Origin: Tachypleus tridentatus
Lineage: Eukaryota; Arthropoda; Merostomata; Xiphosura; Limulidae
Length of the DNA stretch: 64,000 nucleotides
Assembly: GCF_004210375.1 (NCBI RefSeq)
Contig: NC_134837.1
Location: 165,395,310 to 165,459,309 of the forward strand
Reading direction: 5' to 3'
A program made the position numbers and the translations under genes. A model generated the notes under the pieces. That model saw only the letters and a list, made by a program, of their open reading frames with translations, was not told the DNA's origin and did not search any database. Positions 1-10,900 of this stretch are shown here, piece by piece; the first letter of the stretch is position 1, and each line of letters starts with the position of its first letter.

Positions 1-2960
1 AGTAGTTAAATATCCAAGTAGCATTTAAAATTATCTTTAATCCTTTAATCACTGGAATGCATATGATAAGCCAATAGCAAAATGTTGCATTATTAACCTT
101 ACATATTTCAGAAAAGTAAAGGGTTTACATTTAAACATATACGAAAACCATAAGGGGAATGTTGGTGTTAATTTCATGTAGTATATTTCACAGTCATAAA
201 TGTTTTTTTCTTAAAATGGAGGACAACAATAGCATATTATTGTCCTCAGTGAATGACAGGCAGGTTATTTATCTGGAAAGAGTTTGCTGACATGTAGCAA
301 ATGTGCTGTTACACATATACATTTCAAAACAGTTTGATTTTAAGAATGTAAAGCAAGTGAATCTTTTTAGTTTGAGTTCAACTGTTTTGTACCTACAATA
401 GCAGTGTGTATTTTTTGATTAACATTAAATTTAGCTGTTTTAAAAAACAGCAAGTGACATGAAATAATTATAACAAATGTCAAATATTGTTTTAGAAATA
501 GATCTTCTAATGTTTGATGTACAAATTGCTTCATTTATGGAATTTGGTGATGCAAGATTTGATTAATGTAGAAAATACATACAGAAATTGCTATACGAAA
601 AAAATCCATCCCTTTAATTTCAAAATAACAGGATCAAAATCAGAATTTTAGCTTATAAGTATGGCCACCAGTAATAGTTTGTCCTGATCTTATATCTAAA
701 CATGAATTCAGGACCAAGATATTAATTCCTTGGTATCTGAACTGATATTATAAAACCTTGCATAAATCTTACAGTCACAATAATGACTTTTACTTTGAAA
801 TAATTAGGAATATCAATGAAAAATCTCTCGTTTTAACCACAGGTGTCTACAAATATCATAACTGTCATTTTAGACACATACATTATAGAATATTTGCTAA
901 TTTTATACAACTAAAACTAATTCTTGTACTTCTAACAATCTGGGTTTATCCACAATTCCAATATAGTACCTTTCGATCACATACTAATATTGTACAAGTA
1001 AGCAAGTATTTAATGCATTAAAAACAGAAATTCTCTCAGTATTAACAAATCCACAAAGATTTTACATTTATGTACTTTAAAACTCGAGTCTTTCTAATAA
1101 AAACTGCATATCACGTGATGCCTCTTCTTAGTAATAAAATGCATATATGGAATCTTAAAACTTCCCTGAAATGTAAATTTTCACATTTCAAATGTGCATG
1201 TACATGGACAAGTACATAAAGTAATAATTTTTTTCTTTAATAAACATACGAAGTTAAAGACCTGAAATTATAAATCAGTTAGTAAACCATCTTTACTGTT
1301 TTGTTTTATTTGAAGACTAATAAAAACAAACTTGTAATTATTCACTTTACAGTTTAGGAAGCTGGAAGCACCAACTTTAGTATCATTCAGTAAAGAGAAT
1401 CACATAAAATAAATCCCTGTAATAATGTAACACATCTGTCTATGTGCATCCTTAAACTTTATTATTATTTTTAATCACTCTGACAGGAATTCTAAAAATT
1501 TCTTTTTCAAACTTGTGCATTTTTTTAAAGTAGTAAGTAACAAGAGCTTCTTTGTAGTTTTATAAAACATGAAATTTGTATTTACAGGAAATTTGAACTA
1601 AATGCTGCAACTGAACAAAATGCATGTTTAATAGCAAGTAACATAAATAAAGATGATGCAACAATTGCAAATGTTCTCTCAATTCTTATACTAATATCTT
1701 TTAATTCCAAAACATACTTCATATACACATATTTCTCATTATTAATGTAGCTGATAAATTTCTAACTTTAAAACATGCTACATTTCATAATTTTTACCAA
1801 TACCAAGTAGAATCTCCAGCAAAAGAGGGGAAAAAAATTGTATCTTCTAAAAACATTATTACTACCAAATAAAACACTGGGTGATGTTTTAATCTGAATC
1901 CAACACTTCAACAACAAACATTTATGAGATTCAAATAACTTTTAACTATATTCCATAACAACAATTTTCAAAAACAAAACCTTCTGGGCGATGATAATCT
2001 TACATACAGGTTTTCATTGTCATTTCCTTTAAAAGGAACCATAATCAAATCCATATATAGCATCATAACAAACTTTTGTATGTATACAAAAAGCTAGTAC
2101 AATACAAACTGCATTCTCCACATACATTCAATTTTCTATGATGTATTAAACATACCTCTGATTTTAAAAGAGCAAATAACATCAAAAAGCTGCCTTGTTT
2201 ACTCAAAAAGATTATCAGAGAAACTAAAATAATTATATATACTGTACATACAAAGTTACTGTATAGAAAGTCCACCATAAACATGCACACACACACACAC
2301 ACATATATATATACATACATACATAAAATTCTGACACTGGCTTTTTCTCACCGGTTTTCACGTATCACTTGTATCAACCTTGCTGTAGTACAACAGTTTT
2401 TCACTGTTTCAATTTTAAAACGTTGCCAGTACCAACCTGGATGATACTACACACCTGAACTTCCAGTTTAAGGTGTTATCACAGTTCCCACAAAAGCACC
2501 AATACCTGTAACTAACATTTTCAAACAAAATCTAACTTGTCCAAGCCAATGTACAAACAAATTTTATTAATATGTTTTTCACCAACATAAAATACAAAGT
2601 AACAAAAAGCCAGTAAACACATTCAATATGTACTGTAGAAATGAAGATTCAGAATTTCCACAATGAAAAATAATGTTGTTCTGATCACAACTATAACCTA
2701 AACTGCAGTCTACATTATGAGAACACCATAAAGTATGAGCAGGTTGAGTGAGAAATAACTATGCTACCCTTATATTTCAGTTTTTCCAAACTATCAACTT
2801 GCATATTAAACCAATAGTCAATTAAAATATAATTATAAAACACTGAGATTTCTATTTAATTAGTAATTTAGAAAAGATGTTACCAGGTTTAAGGTAAGTG
2901 TTCTGCATTCAAACTCACCAGTACATTGTTGAATATGTAACATCAACTTTGTTATTTTCT
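1..2960. other. 3' flank / probable 3' UTR of the zinc-finger gene
   Basis: This AT-rich stretch lies downstream of the minus-strand zinc-finger stop codon and holds no convincing coding sequence. The short open frames here (for example 758-1021 on plus and 2320-2063 on minus) have low-complexity composition and no recognisable domain. Several TTTATT hexamers on the plus strand (near 2562, 1457 and 1306) would read AATAAA on the minus strand, so a long 3' UTR with alternative poly(A) sites is plausible. I could not choose one. A CA/TA microsatellite lies at 2286-2324. Confidence 0.45.
2286..2324. repeat. (CA)n-(TA)n compound microsatellite
   Basis: An uninterrupted CA tract passes into a TA tract and then short ACAT units. 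It explains the Tyr/Val/Cys-rich start of a spurious minus-strand reading frame that covers it. Confidence 0.9.
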
Positions 2961-4868
2961 TCAATCAAGTAGCTGTGAAAAGTCTGGGCTAGTTGATGGG
3001 TGGAAATGATCTTCTGACAAGTGCTGACTTGACATCCCAGGTGTGTCAGTGTTTCGTTTGTCATCTGAGAGAGGACTTCCCAAGCTGTTATGAAGGGTCA
3101 TCATATTTGAGCTGAAAAGAGCAAGACGTGAAAGGGGTGTGTGGTGTTGAGAGACAGGATTATAAGAACCTACTGCTGATGTGACCTGGAAGTTACCATA
3201 GTGTCTCTGATACCCATGTGAGAGCCACCTTGAGGAATGAGCAAGTGGGGCTGGAACTGGAGTAGGTGGAGCAGAATTAAAGGGCCGGCAGTCCTGTTCA
3301 GAGAACTGCATCTGGCCAGATGTGTCACAAGGAGATGAGCTCTTGATGCGCATCATTTGAGAATTATTGATTGGAGGGCTGTGCATCATAGGATTGATCA
3401 TATATTCTGAGTGGGGTACAACTGATGGAGAAGACTGGTGGGAATACACAGATGGAGGATGGCTTAACACATCAGGAGGTGAAGGACTTGCCAAGGAAGG
3501 GAGATGAATTGATGATGTTCCATTCACCATTCCCACAGCAGAAGAATTTACCGATGCTTGAGAGAGAGATGAGCTTCGAGAAGGAATAGATTGGGAATGC
3601 GATTCTGGTGTTTCTTTGGAGATGGCCTGAAGAGGGCTAGGAGATGGTCTTGGTGGACAAGTCTGTGTTTGAGAAGACTTACCAAGATCAATGGGATTTA
3701 CAGAAGAGGACTGAGTTTGAGGAGATCCAGGAACTGGAGGAGCAGGAGAATCGTGGAAAGAATAAGAAGACAATTGGTTTTGGTTTGTCTCAGAGCACTG
3801 AAGAACAGGGCGAGGTCCATTAGAGCAAGAACGTGAACCTCCACGAGAACTATAACGACGTGATGGCAGTTGACCTGTATGACGTTGCACATGTGTCTTC
3901 AAGTTTCCTTTTTGTGAAAAAGTCTTTCCACATATAGTGCAAGGAAAGTGGTCATCCTTGTTATGTGTTCTCATGTGGGTATGCATATTCCCACGTTGTG
4001 AGAAACATTTCCCACAAACTCTACAAGAAAAAGGCTTTTCTTTAGTGTGTACACTTCGTACATGCGTCTTCAGGTTTCCTTTCTGGGTAAATGATTTACC
4101 ACAGGAAACACAAGAGTAATCTTTTTCTCCTGTGTGAATTTTCATGTGTGTATCCACATTGCCTTTCTGGGTGAATTTTTTCCCACAGACCTGGCAGGTA
4201 TAAGGTTTTTCTCCTGTATGGATCATCATGTGAGTCTTTAAATTCCCTTTCTGGGTAAAGTACTTGTGGCAGACAGGACACACAAACTGTTTAGTTGGGA
4301 GATGTCGAGGTCGGCTGGGTTGTTGTAAGTGGGTAGAGGAGTTGACTTGGCTTTCCCGAGACCCTTCAAGCAAGGATGGTGGAGAAAGAAGGGTAACAGG
4401 AGCTTGCTGGGGAAGGCTGGAGCTCTGTATAGCAGAATTAGGTGATTGTGGTGTTGATGACAGTTGAGAAAGCTGTTTTCGTTCAGATGGAGCACTTAAT
4501 GGTCGGCTGATGCCGGGGTCATTAGTTATGTTGCATGAACTGTTACTGCTACAAGCCCCATCAGATTTCAGACTACTGTATAGAGAAAAATACTGCTGGC
4601 AAATCTCGCAAGGATAGGGTTTATCCTTTGCATCTGGATGAGGGCACTTTGGAAAATTCTCATTAAATGATGAAATTTTTTCTATATAGCTAGATGCTGC
4701 AGCTAACTGAGAAATACCTGTCCCAAAATGAAGAGGATTTTTCTTAAGGAAAAGATCAGTTAGACTTGCTTGGTATCCTGGAGGCCAACTTTTGTGACCA
4801 AGTGAAGCAGAGGTCACCCAAGGGTAAGTACTATTTTCCATTGTGCTGGAAGGATGATCGTTATTCAT
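2961..4868 (-). CDS. Five-finger C2H2 zinc-finger protein (likely transcription factor)
   Basis: A single uninterrupted frame encodes about 635 residues from the ATG at 4868-4866 to TGA at 2963-2961. The frame also stays open upstream through a TTG at 4874, but TTG is not a normal start in an animal gene. A degenerate CxxC half-finger (YPCEIC) sits near residues 85-100. Five complete tandem C2H2 fingers follow at about residues 195-217, 223-245, 251-274, 280-302 and 308-330 (DNA 4286-3879), joined by TGEK-type linkers after fingers 1 and 2 and by divergent linkers later. Finger 3 has four residues between its histidines instead of three. The flanks are rich in Ser, Pro and Gln and look disordered. 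The recognition helices are almost the same in every finger (QKGNLKT, QKGNVDT, QRGNMHT). The array is a DNA-binding array by family; a nuclear regulatory role is inferred. I do not recognise the subfamily, so no symbol is given. The true N-terminus may use an upstream exon (see 5028-4958). Confidence 0.9.
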   Translation of the reverse strand: MNNDHPSSTMENSTYPWVTSASLGHKSWPPGYQASLTDLFLKKNPLHFGTGISQLAAASSYIEKISSFNENFPKCPHPDAKDKPYPCEICQQYFSLYSSLKSDGACSSNSSCNITNDPGISRPLSAPSERKQLSQLSSTPQSPNSAIQSSSLPQQAPVTLLSPPSLLEGSRESQVNSSTHLQQPSRPRHLPTKQFVCPVCHKYFTQKGNLKTHMMIHTGEKPYTCQVCGKKFTQKGNVDTHMKIHTGEKDYSCVSCGKSFTQKGNLKTHVRSVHTKEKPFSCRVCGKCFSQRGNMHTHMRTHNKDDHFPCTICGKTFSQKGNLKTHVQRHTGQLPSRRYSSRGGSRSCSNGPRPVLQCSETNQNQLSSYSFHDSPAPPVPGSPQTQSSSVNPIDLGKSSQTQTCPPRPSPSPLQAISKETPESHSQSIPSRSSSLSQASVNSSAVGMVNGTSSIHLPSLASPSPPDVLSHPPSVYSHQSSPSVVPHSEYMINPMMHSPPINNSQMMRIKSSSPCDTSGQMQFSEQDCRPFNSAPPTPVPAPLAHSSRWLSHGYQRHYGNFQVTSAVGSYNPVSQHHTPLSRLALFSSNMMTLHNSLGSPLSDDKRNTDTPGMSSQHLSEDHFHPSTSPDFSQLLD

Positions 4869-4957
4869 GAACAAAAAAAAGTTTGTAACTATTGTGTGAG
4901 GTGTGTTGAATAAATGAGGAGTCTTTATGTTTGTTCCGTTGAATTTTCAGTACTTAC

Positions 4958-5028
4958 TTTGTAATTGGGTGAAGGTTTGTAATAACTTAATGGTACCAAG
5001 AAGTCCACCATGGTCAAGAGATCAGAAT
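4958..5028 (-). CDS. Candidate upstream exon with strong Kozak ATG for the zinc-finger gene
   Basis: On the minus strand a pyrimidine-rich acceptor (TTTATTCTCTCTAG) ends just before 5028. A strong ACCATGG start follows (ATG at 5011-5009), then 18 codons beginning MVDFLVPLSYY, and a consensus donor AAA|GTAAGT whose first intron base is 4957. The open part ends on a codon boundary (phase 0). It does not join in frame to the ATG at 4868. It would join in frame to an acceptor ending at 4743 (TTTTCCTTAAG), replacing the first 42 residues of the intronless model. It could instead be an upstream ORF if an acceptor near 4889 is used. Signals are directly visible; the exon assignment is inference. Confidence 0.5.
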
Positions 5029-5780
5029 CTAGAGAGAATAAATGCATGGGAAATATTTTAGAAAAAAAGAAATTCTGAAATAATAAAAGTAAAATTAGTA
5101 GATCATTGTATACAATCATTTATATTGTTTTAAATAAATGTTAAAATTTGTGACCAATTTGTATGTTCTCATGTAAAAAAGAAACAAGTCATTTTAAGTT
5201 TAACACAACTGTATTTTTAAATTCTTGATTTTTTTACTGAAAACTTCAATTAAAAAAATTATCTCCATCTTTTCTATTAGCCAACCCAAACAAACAATTT
5301 TCAGTCAAGCACATGCAACTAATGATTTAAATCACTTACATATTTTTGTCGCTGGCAAAAACAAAACAAAAAAGCCAAAATTCAGAGTAGATTATTTAAC
5401 ATATTCTTAAGATATGACAACTTGTATAGGATGACACAGGATATAGGATGTTGTACAGCACTAAAATTTTAAGTCCTGTGTCCATGTTTTTGAAACATGA
5501 AATATATGATCATATTCAAACAATATCACAACACTTCCTAACAAGATTAGTGAAATTCTATCAAATTAGTAAAACATGATTTAGAAACACCATTCTGGGA
5601 ATGGGACTTGAAAACATCACACACATACAATTATGGCAGATATTTAGGAATAAGATTAATATTTCTAATGAAACATTAATCCCCTGGGGTGCTCAAAGAC
5701 TAAACAGTCCTCCTTCAATCCTGCACATGGTAGGAACTGAAAAAAAGAATCATAACTGAATGATTAGACATTAGGGTCAT
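5029..5780. other. No feature seen (probable intron)
   Basis: AT-rich sequence upstream of the candidate exon, without recognised coding, repeat or RNA features. It probably belongs to an intron of the zinc-finger gene. Confidence 0.5.
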
Positions 5781-7900
5781 GGTTTAATGAGTATAATTTT
5801 AGTCTGGGAGGCATGGCAGATGACAGAGTAGGTGAAGCGAATCCCCGACTGAAGTGGAAACAAGACAACACTAGAAGAGGCGACGAGAAGCAGGCTGTAT
5901 AAAATATGAACGATACATCAAACTCAAACAGGCCTATTCAGGGCTGGTCATGGATCGAAGTGCCCTAGTAGGGATATATAAATCTAATGCCTAAGATTTA
6001 GGTGTGGGGAAAAGGTGAATACCCCGAGAAAACCCACTTTCACTAGATGGTACTGAATAAAGCCTGCCTAGTGCCCTTGAGATGAGCTAGTCCTGGGAAG
6101 TGAATTATACCTGAAACGAGACTGAAAAAGACAGATTGCAAGAGTTATGATGTGTTGGACTGATTCAAAATAAAGTTGTATGGGGATAAGTATTTACACC
6201 AAAATTTAGGAGTTGCTGCTATGTTCTTCAAGTCAGAGGTGAGTGAGTTGCAATGAGTGGATTTTTTTGTAAATATATAATATGGTTTTAGATCTGCATC
6301 TGTGGGTATAGTGACTAATTTTACAAAGGTATGAGATTCTGGTTAAGACTTTCTTCATAATATTATTGAAATGAGAATTCCAAGTAAGTTTTATGTTGAT
6401 TGTTAGTCCAAGGAATTTAGTGGTATTAGAGAAGAAGATAGGGGTGTTATAAAGACTGAGTTTGGCAAGTTTTATGCATTTTAATCTCTTGTCTGTGGTA
6501 GAGGATTATAGCTTGGGTTTTAGAGGAATTAAGTGTAACTTTCCATTTATTGCACCAGTGAATGATCGTATCTAATGCTTCTTGTACTTTCTTAACTGCT
6601 AGTAGGGGGTCCCATGAAGTGCACCATAAAACAATGTCATCGGCATACTGTGAAGCGTGAGATAGTGATGTATTCGGCTGTGGTAGGTCATTAACAAAGA
6701 GCGTATAGAGTAGGGGACTGAGGACTGCTCCCTGTGGGACACCTGCATTAAAGGTGAATAACTGAGATAGGTTTGAAATGATTCTGACTTTGGCCGTACA
6801 GTTTTCTAGAAAGTTGGAAATCCATCTGATGAAAGTGGGAGGTATTTTGAACTTTATGAGTTTGTATTTTAAACCGTTGTGTCAGACTGTGTTGAAAACT
6901 TTTTGTACATCTAAGAATATAGTGAGTGTAGCTTGAGTTTGTTGAACCCCATAAAACTTGTTTCTATAAGCTGTACAAGGTGATGTGTAGTCTGTGTTCT
7001 GAATATTGGATAGAATATTTTCGTTTTCTAATTTCCAAAGCAATCTTGTTGTGATAATTTTTCCCAATAATTTGCCAATACAGTTTAATAAACTAATTGG
7101 TCTGAAATCACTAGGGTGTTGCAAGTGAGACCCTTTCTTGGGGATTAGGGTAATGATAGCTGATTTCCATGCGCTTGGTAAATAACCAGAGAGGAAGGAG
7201 AGGTTAAACAGGTTAGTAAGGTGAAGAGAAGTTCATTGGATGCATTTTTTAGTATTATGTTTGGGATGCAATCTTCCCCTGGGGTTTTGTTTTTAAATTT
7301 TCTTATATTTGTCTTGATCTCTGTCGTAGAGATTAGGGTTGTTATACCATTAGTGGTGTGGATATGAGTAAGGTCGACTGGGAAGTTGAGTAAAAAAAGT
7401 TTGCTATTGTCTGTGATGATTGTGTTTACTTTGGTCTCGTGGTGTTCGTTAAAGTTTGTGTGTAATGGAGTACAAAATGTGTGCTGCAAGTATTTGGCAA
7501 ATACGTCAATTTTTTCCTTGTCACTGTTAGTGGTAGCGTTATCATATGTAATTTTGCCAGTGTCAGAGTTTTCGCAGCATATATTCTTAGATGTTTTTCA
7601 GAAGGCAGCTGAGTTAGGTTTGAGATAATCAAGTTTATTACAGAAGTTGTTCCAGTTTTATTTTTGCTGTATTCTTATAAAATGTTCTATATGGTTTTTG
7701 ACATGGTTTATTTGTGGTTTAAGTAATGGATTGCGTGTAGCGATGTATTCACAACAAAGATTTCTTCTTGTAATAATAAGAAAGTGAATTTCGGGGGTTA
7801 GATTCCAGATGTTAGGTGTGTTTTGTGTTGGGATTACGTGCTATATTGAGTTTGTTATGAAGTTTGAAATTTTTTAATGATAACATTCTATTTCGTCTTT
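5780..7900 (-). mobile_element. Decayed jockey-type non-LTR retrotransposon (LINE)
   Basis: Read on the minus strand in shifting frames, this shows an ordered non-LTR reverse transcriptase. The linker upstream of the RT (about 7490-7145) contains NKTPGEDCIPN. The RT block at 7124-6882 has DFRPISLLNCIGKLLGKII. At about 6745-6690 comes GVPQGAVLSPLLYTLFVNDL, then the catalytic block QYADDIVLWCTSW at about 6660-6610, and a thumb-like NSSKTQAIIL near 6530. The YADD motif is intact, but frameshifts and stops separate the blocks, so the copy is inactive. The segment 5780-6130 has no frame and may be its 3' UTR. No endonuclease was recognised, so the copy is probably 5' truncated. Jockey-type assignment rests on motif memory; the family type is secure, the clade less so. 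Confidence 0.8.
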
Positions 7901-10900
7901 AGTGTTTGGGAAACATCACTGTGATATGTGGCTTATATATCATCCTCTAAGTTTGCTTTATAATAAGACAATCTGGGGCAACAGCATCACACCTATGTAC
8001 ACTGTAGACTGATTTAACAAAGTTCACAAATAAACTTTAAACCAACAGAAAGACACTTTGTGCTCCACATTGGCAGCTGCCACATGACCAGGACAAGTGA
8101 AAGCCTCACATAGACAAGTACATGCAATTACAAACCTTCAAATAAAGATAAGAAGACACATTATATAATTTTGTTAAACTATCATTTGACAAGCACACAT
8201 TAAAATTGAAAACATAAAATGGCACCTGATTATCCTTCAGAACAAGTTATCTTAACTTTTGTGATGTATCCATACTGGTACCATCACTTCAAACATGTTC
8301 CATTATTTCATATAGAAGTTCTTTTTAATTTTATATTAAACTATTTTATGATGTAGTGAAGCATTATGTGATGAAAGAAACTGTAAAAATGTACAGCAAA
8401 ATTGGTTCTCATAGAACCAATGGTGTGAAATATCAATAAAAATATATTTCAAATATAACACTAATCAGGATTCACACCTCAATGCTTGGAGTTTGTCATC
8501 AGAAGTACTTACAAAAGAAGTCAGTGTGTACGAAAAATATTAACAAAAGCACATTTTTAATATAGCCGTAACCTTTCTGTACAGTTGCTTTCTGACCAAC
8601 AGGTAAAGTCACTCCCTCTCTGAGAACACTTTTATTCCACTGTTCATAGTTAACTTCTTTTATGTTTGCATGTTGTTGTTTTTTAAAAGGTATATACAAG
8701 TACATCATTACTTACATTATCATTCATAAAATGCTTTATTTAATAAAACGCAAATTTTAGTTTTATTAGTTATGGATAAACAAGTAAAAATGTTTGTAAA
8801 TCTCTTCTTTTTAAATATGTTTTACTAGGTTTACCTAGCAACATCAGGTGGAAGGAGGTTTTAAACATTTTTACTTATTTACAAATAAACAAAGAAAAAT
8901 TTTGTTTTCCAACTTTTTCCTATAAATTATAATTTAACAGTTATAAATCTGTGGAAAATTAGCAATAGTTATACTCTTATTTACCTGTTTCACATTGTGA
9001 ATACCTTAGGAGTTTTTTCAAGGTTTGTTTAAAACGTGTTTGTAGTTGAATATAAGTGTCATTTTTTCTGATGAGGGTGAAATATATCATCATCAAAAAA
9101 CTGGAATAAATTTTTTCCTCATTTATAACTGTGATGTCAGATAAAAGTACACCCCCTTTCAAATAAATACAACTGAAGTACTTCTCAACTGGCAACTTAT
9201 CCTGGTATAATGGTACTAATTTCTTAAATAGCCAGTAACTGTGAAATACATAGCCATTAGAAATATTATGTTTTTCAAATTTTAGTTGTCAAAAACATAC
9301 AAGATGTTGTGTATTTTAAATTCATATTTATGTACATAACATACACTGTTAAATATGTATTGCAAAAATCCCTCATTTGCTGAAGCTGTAGAAATTTCTT
9401 GTGTATGAGAATCAACACGTTTACATAAATACTGGTGTATTCTCTGTACTGTTGTGAAAGCTTAAATTTCTAGAAACTCTCTTCATACCTATAAATATAA
9501 CCATCACACACCAAGAGAGAGTATATATTGGTTTGCTATAGTTGATGTACTATAAACCTTGGAAGCTACAACTCTGATTATTGCTTATTAGGATCATTAG
9601 ATATTTGACTAGAAATGTATATAAATTTTGAACATTAAAAACTGTTTAACTTCAGAGGATTCACACTGGATGCCAACATACTTACGAAGATGTTATATAG
9701 CTTCAGTGGCAAGGAACTCGATGTGTGATAGGCAAAAAAATACAAAGAGAGCTAGTTAGCTGTCTGTTAAGTGACTTATACCTAAACTAACTCAAAATTA
9801 ACAAGCTCCTCGTGACCACTCGATAAGACAAAAGAAGTTCCAGACCGGAATAAAGACTCAGTGTTGTTTTCACATTTGTACACCTTTTGTATATGGAACA
9901 TTATTTGTAATAACTGTTATTGTAAATTGTACTACTATTTGTATAGTAAAATATATTTGTATTAAAAAAACTGTATATATCAATCTTGTTGGCAAGTATC
10001 ATAAAATAGTTATATATCATCATTTATTTAGCTTCTAAATTTAAACTACCATCTAAAATTATCCTATTACACCATTAAGCAAAGATCAAATACTTGAAGA
10101 GTATCATGTGCAAGAAAAGATTAGAGGAAACTAGTTGATTTTATCCTGACAAAAGGCAGGCACCGAGTTTCACTGGTTGCCTTGGTAACACCACTTCTGA
10201 ACATGCATTGATCTTTCTGAACATGCATTGATCTGTATACTAAGATTGGAAAATGGCTTTGATCTATGTGTCAATGAACTACTGTTTATTCTAAGAATTC
10301 TCACAACATTGTTAGATTACTTGGGTACCTATCAGTATATTTTAATGTGGGAAACACTTTCATTTCTGTAAATACAGTGCAATTTTAATGTAATTTTGTT
10401 CATCATAAAGCATTGTGGACTCCACTTGTCTTATTTGGATTCTTGACGAGTCCTTTCAGCAATGAAAAATTTCAACACATTTCACAAACAATCAATTATT
10501 TCATCTACTCAAATAAATAAGACAGCTAAGAATGTAATATTCTAACATAAAAGCAACTTAGCTGGTAAAGGATTACCCAACAGGTAAAGGCAGAAGTTAG
10601 TTTTTAGGTGAAAATTTGCTACTTATCTGAAAACTTTGTAGTAAAATAATCTTATCAGACATTTACATGGGCAATTTAAAATGAGCAAAAAAATCCCTCA
10701 TTCTAGTGTAATATGATTATATTTAAAACAATTCTGTGTTGTACTAAAGCTATACATGCTTATAGAGGCCTGCAAAGCAGTCATTAGTCACATAACTTGA
10801 AATTTAATTAAGCTAAAAATACTACAACATTATTTTAACATCTTTACTTGCCTTTTCATCCTTTTCAAATAATTATTTCAAAATTTCCAAACATTTTAAC

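Noticed and set aside
3591..4467. Open frames on both strands overlapping the zinc-finger exon
   Set aside because: They are shadows in other frames of the real coding sequence and lack any domain of their own.
2961..4868. Assignment to the spalt (SALL) family
   Set aside because: The QKGNLKTH helix recalls SALL fingers, but SALL proteins have spaced finger pairs and not five tandem fingers with nearly the same helix.
4869..4874. TTG as start codon of the zinc-finger frame
   Set aside because: It only extends the frame by two codons; animal genes rarely start at TTG, and ATG follows at 4868, with a better Kozak ATG further upstream.
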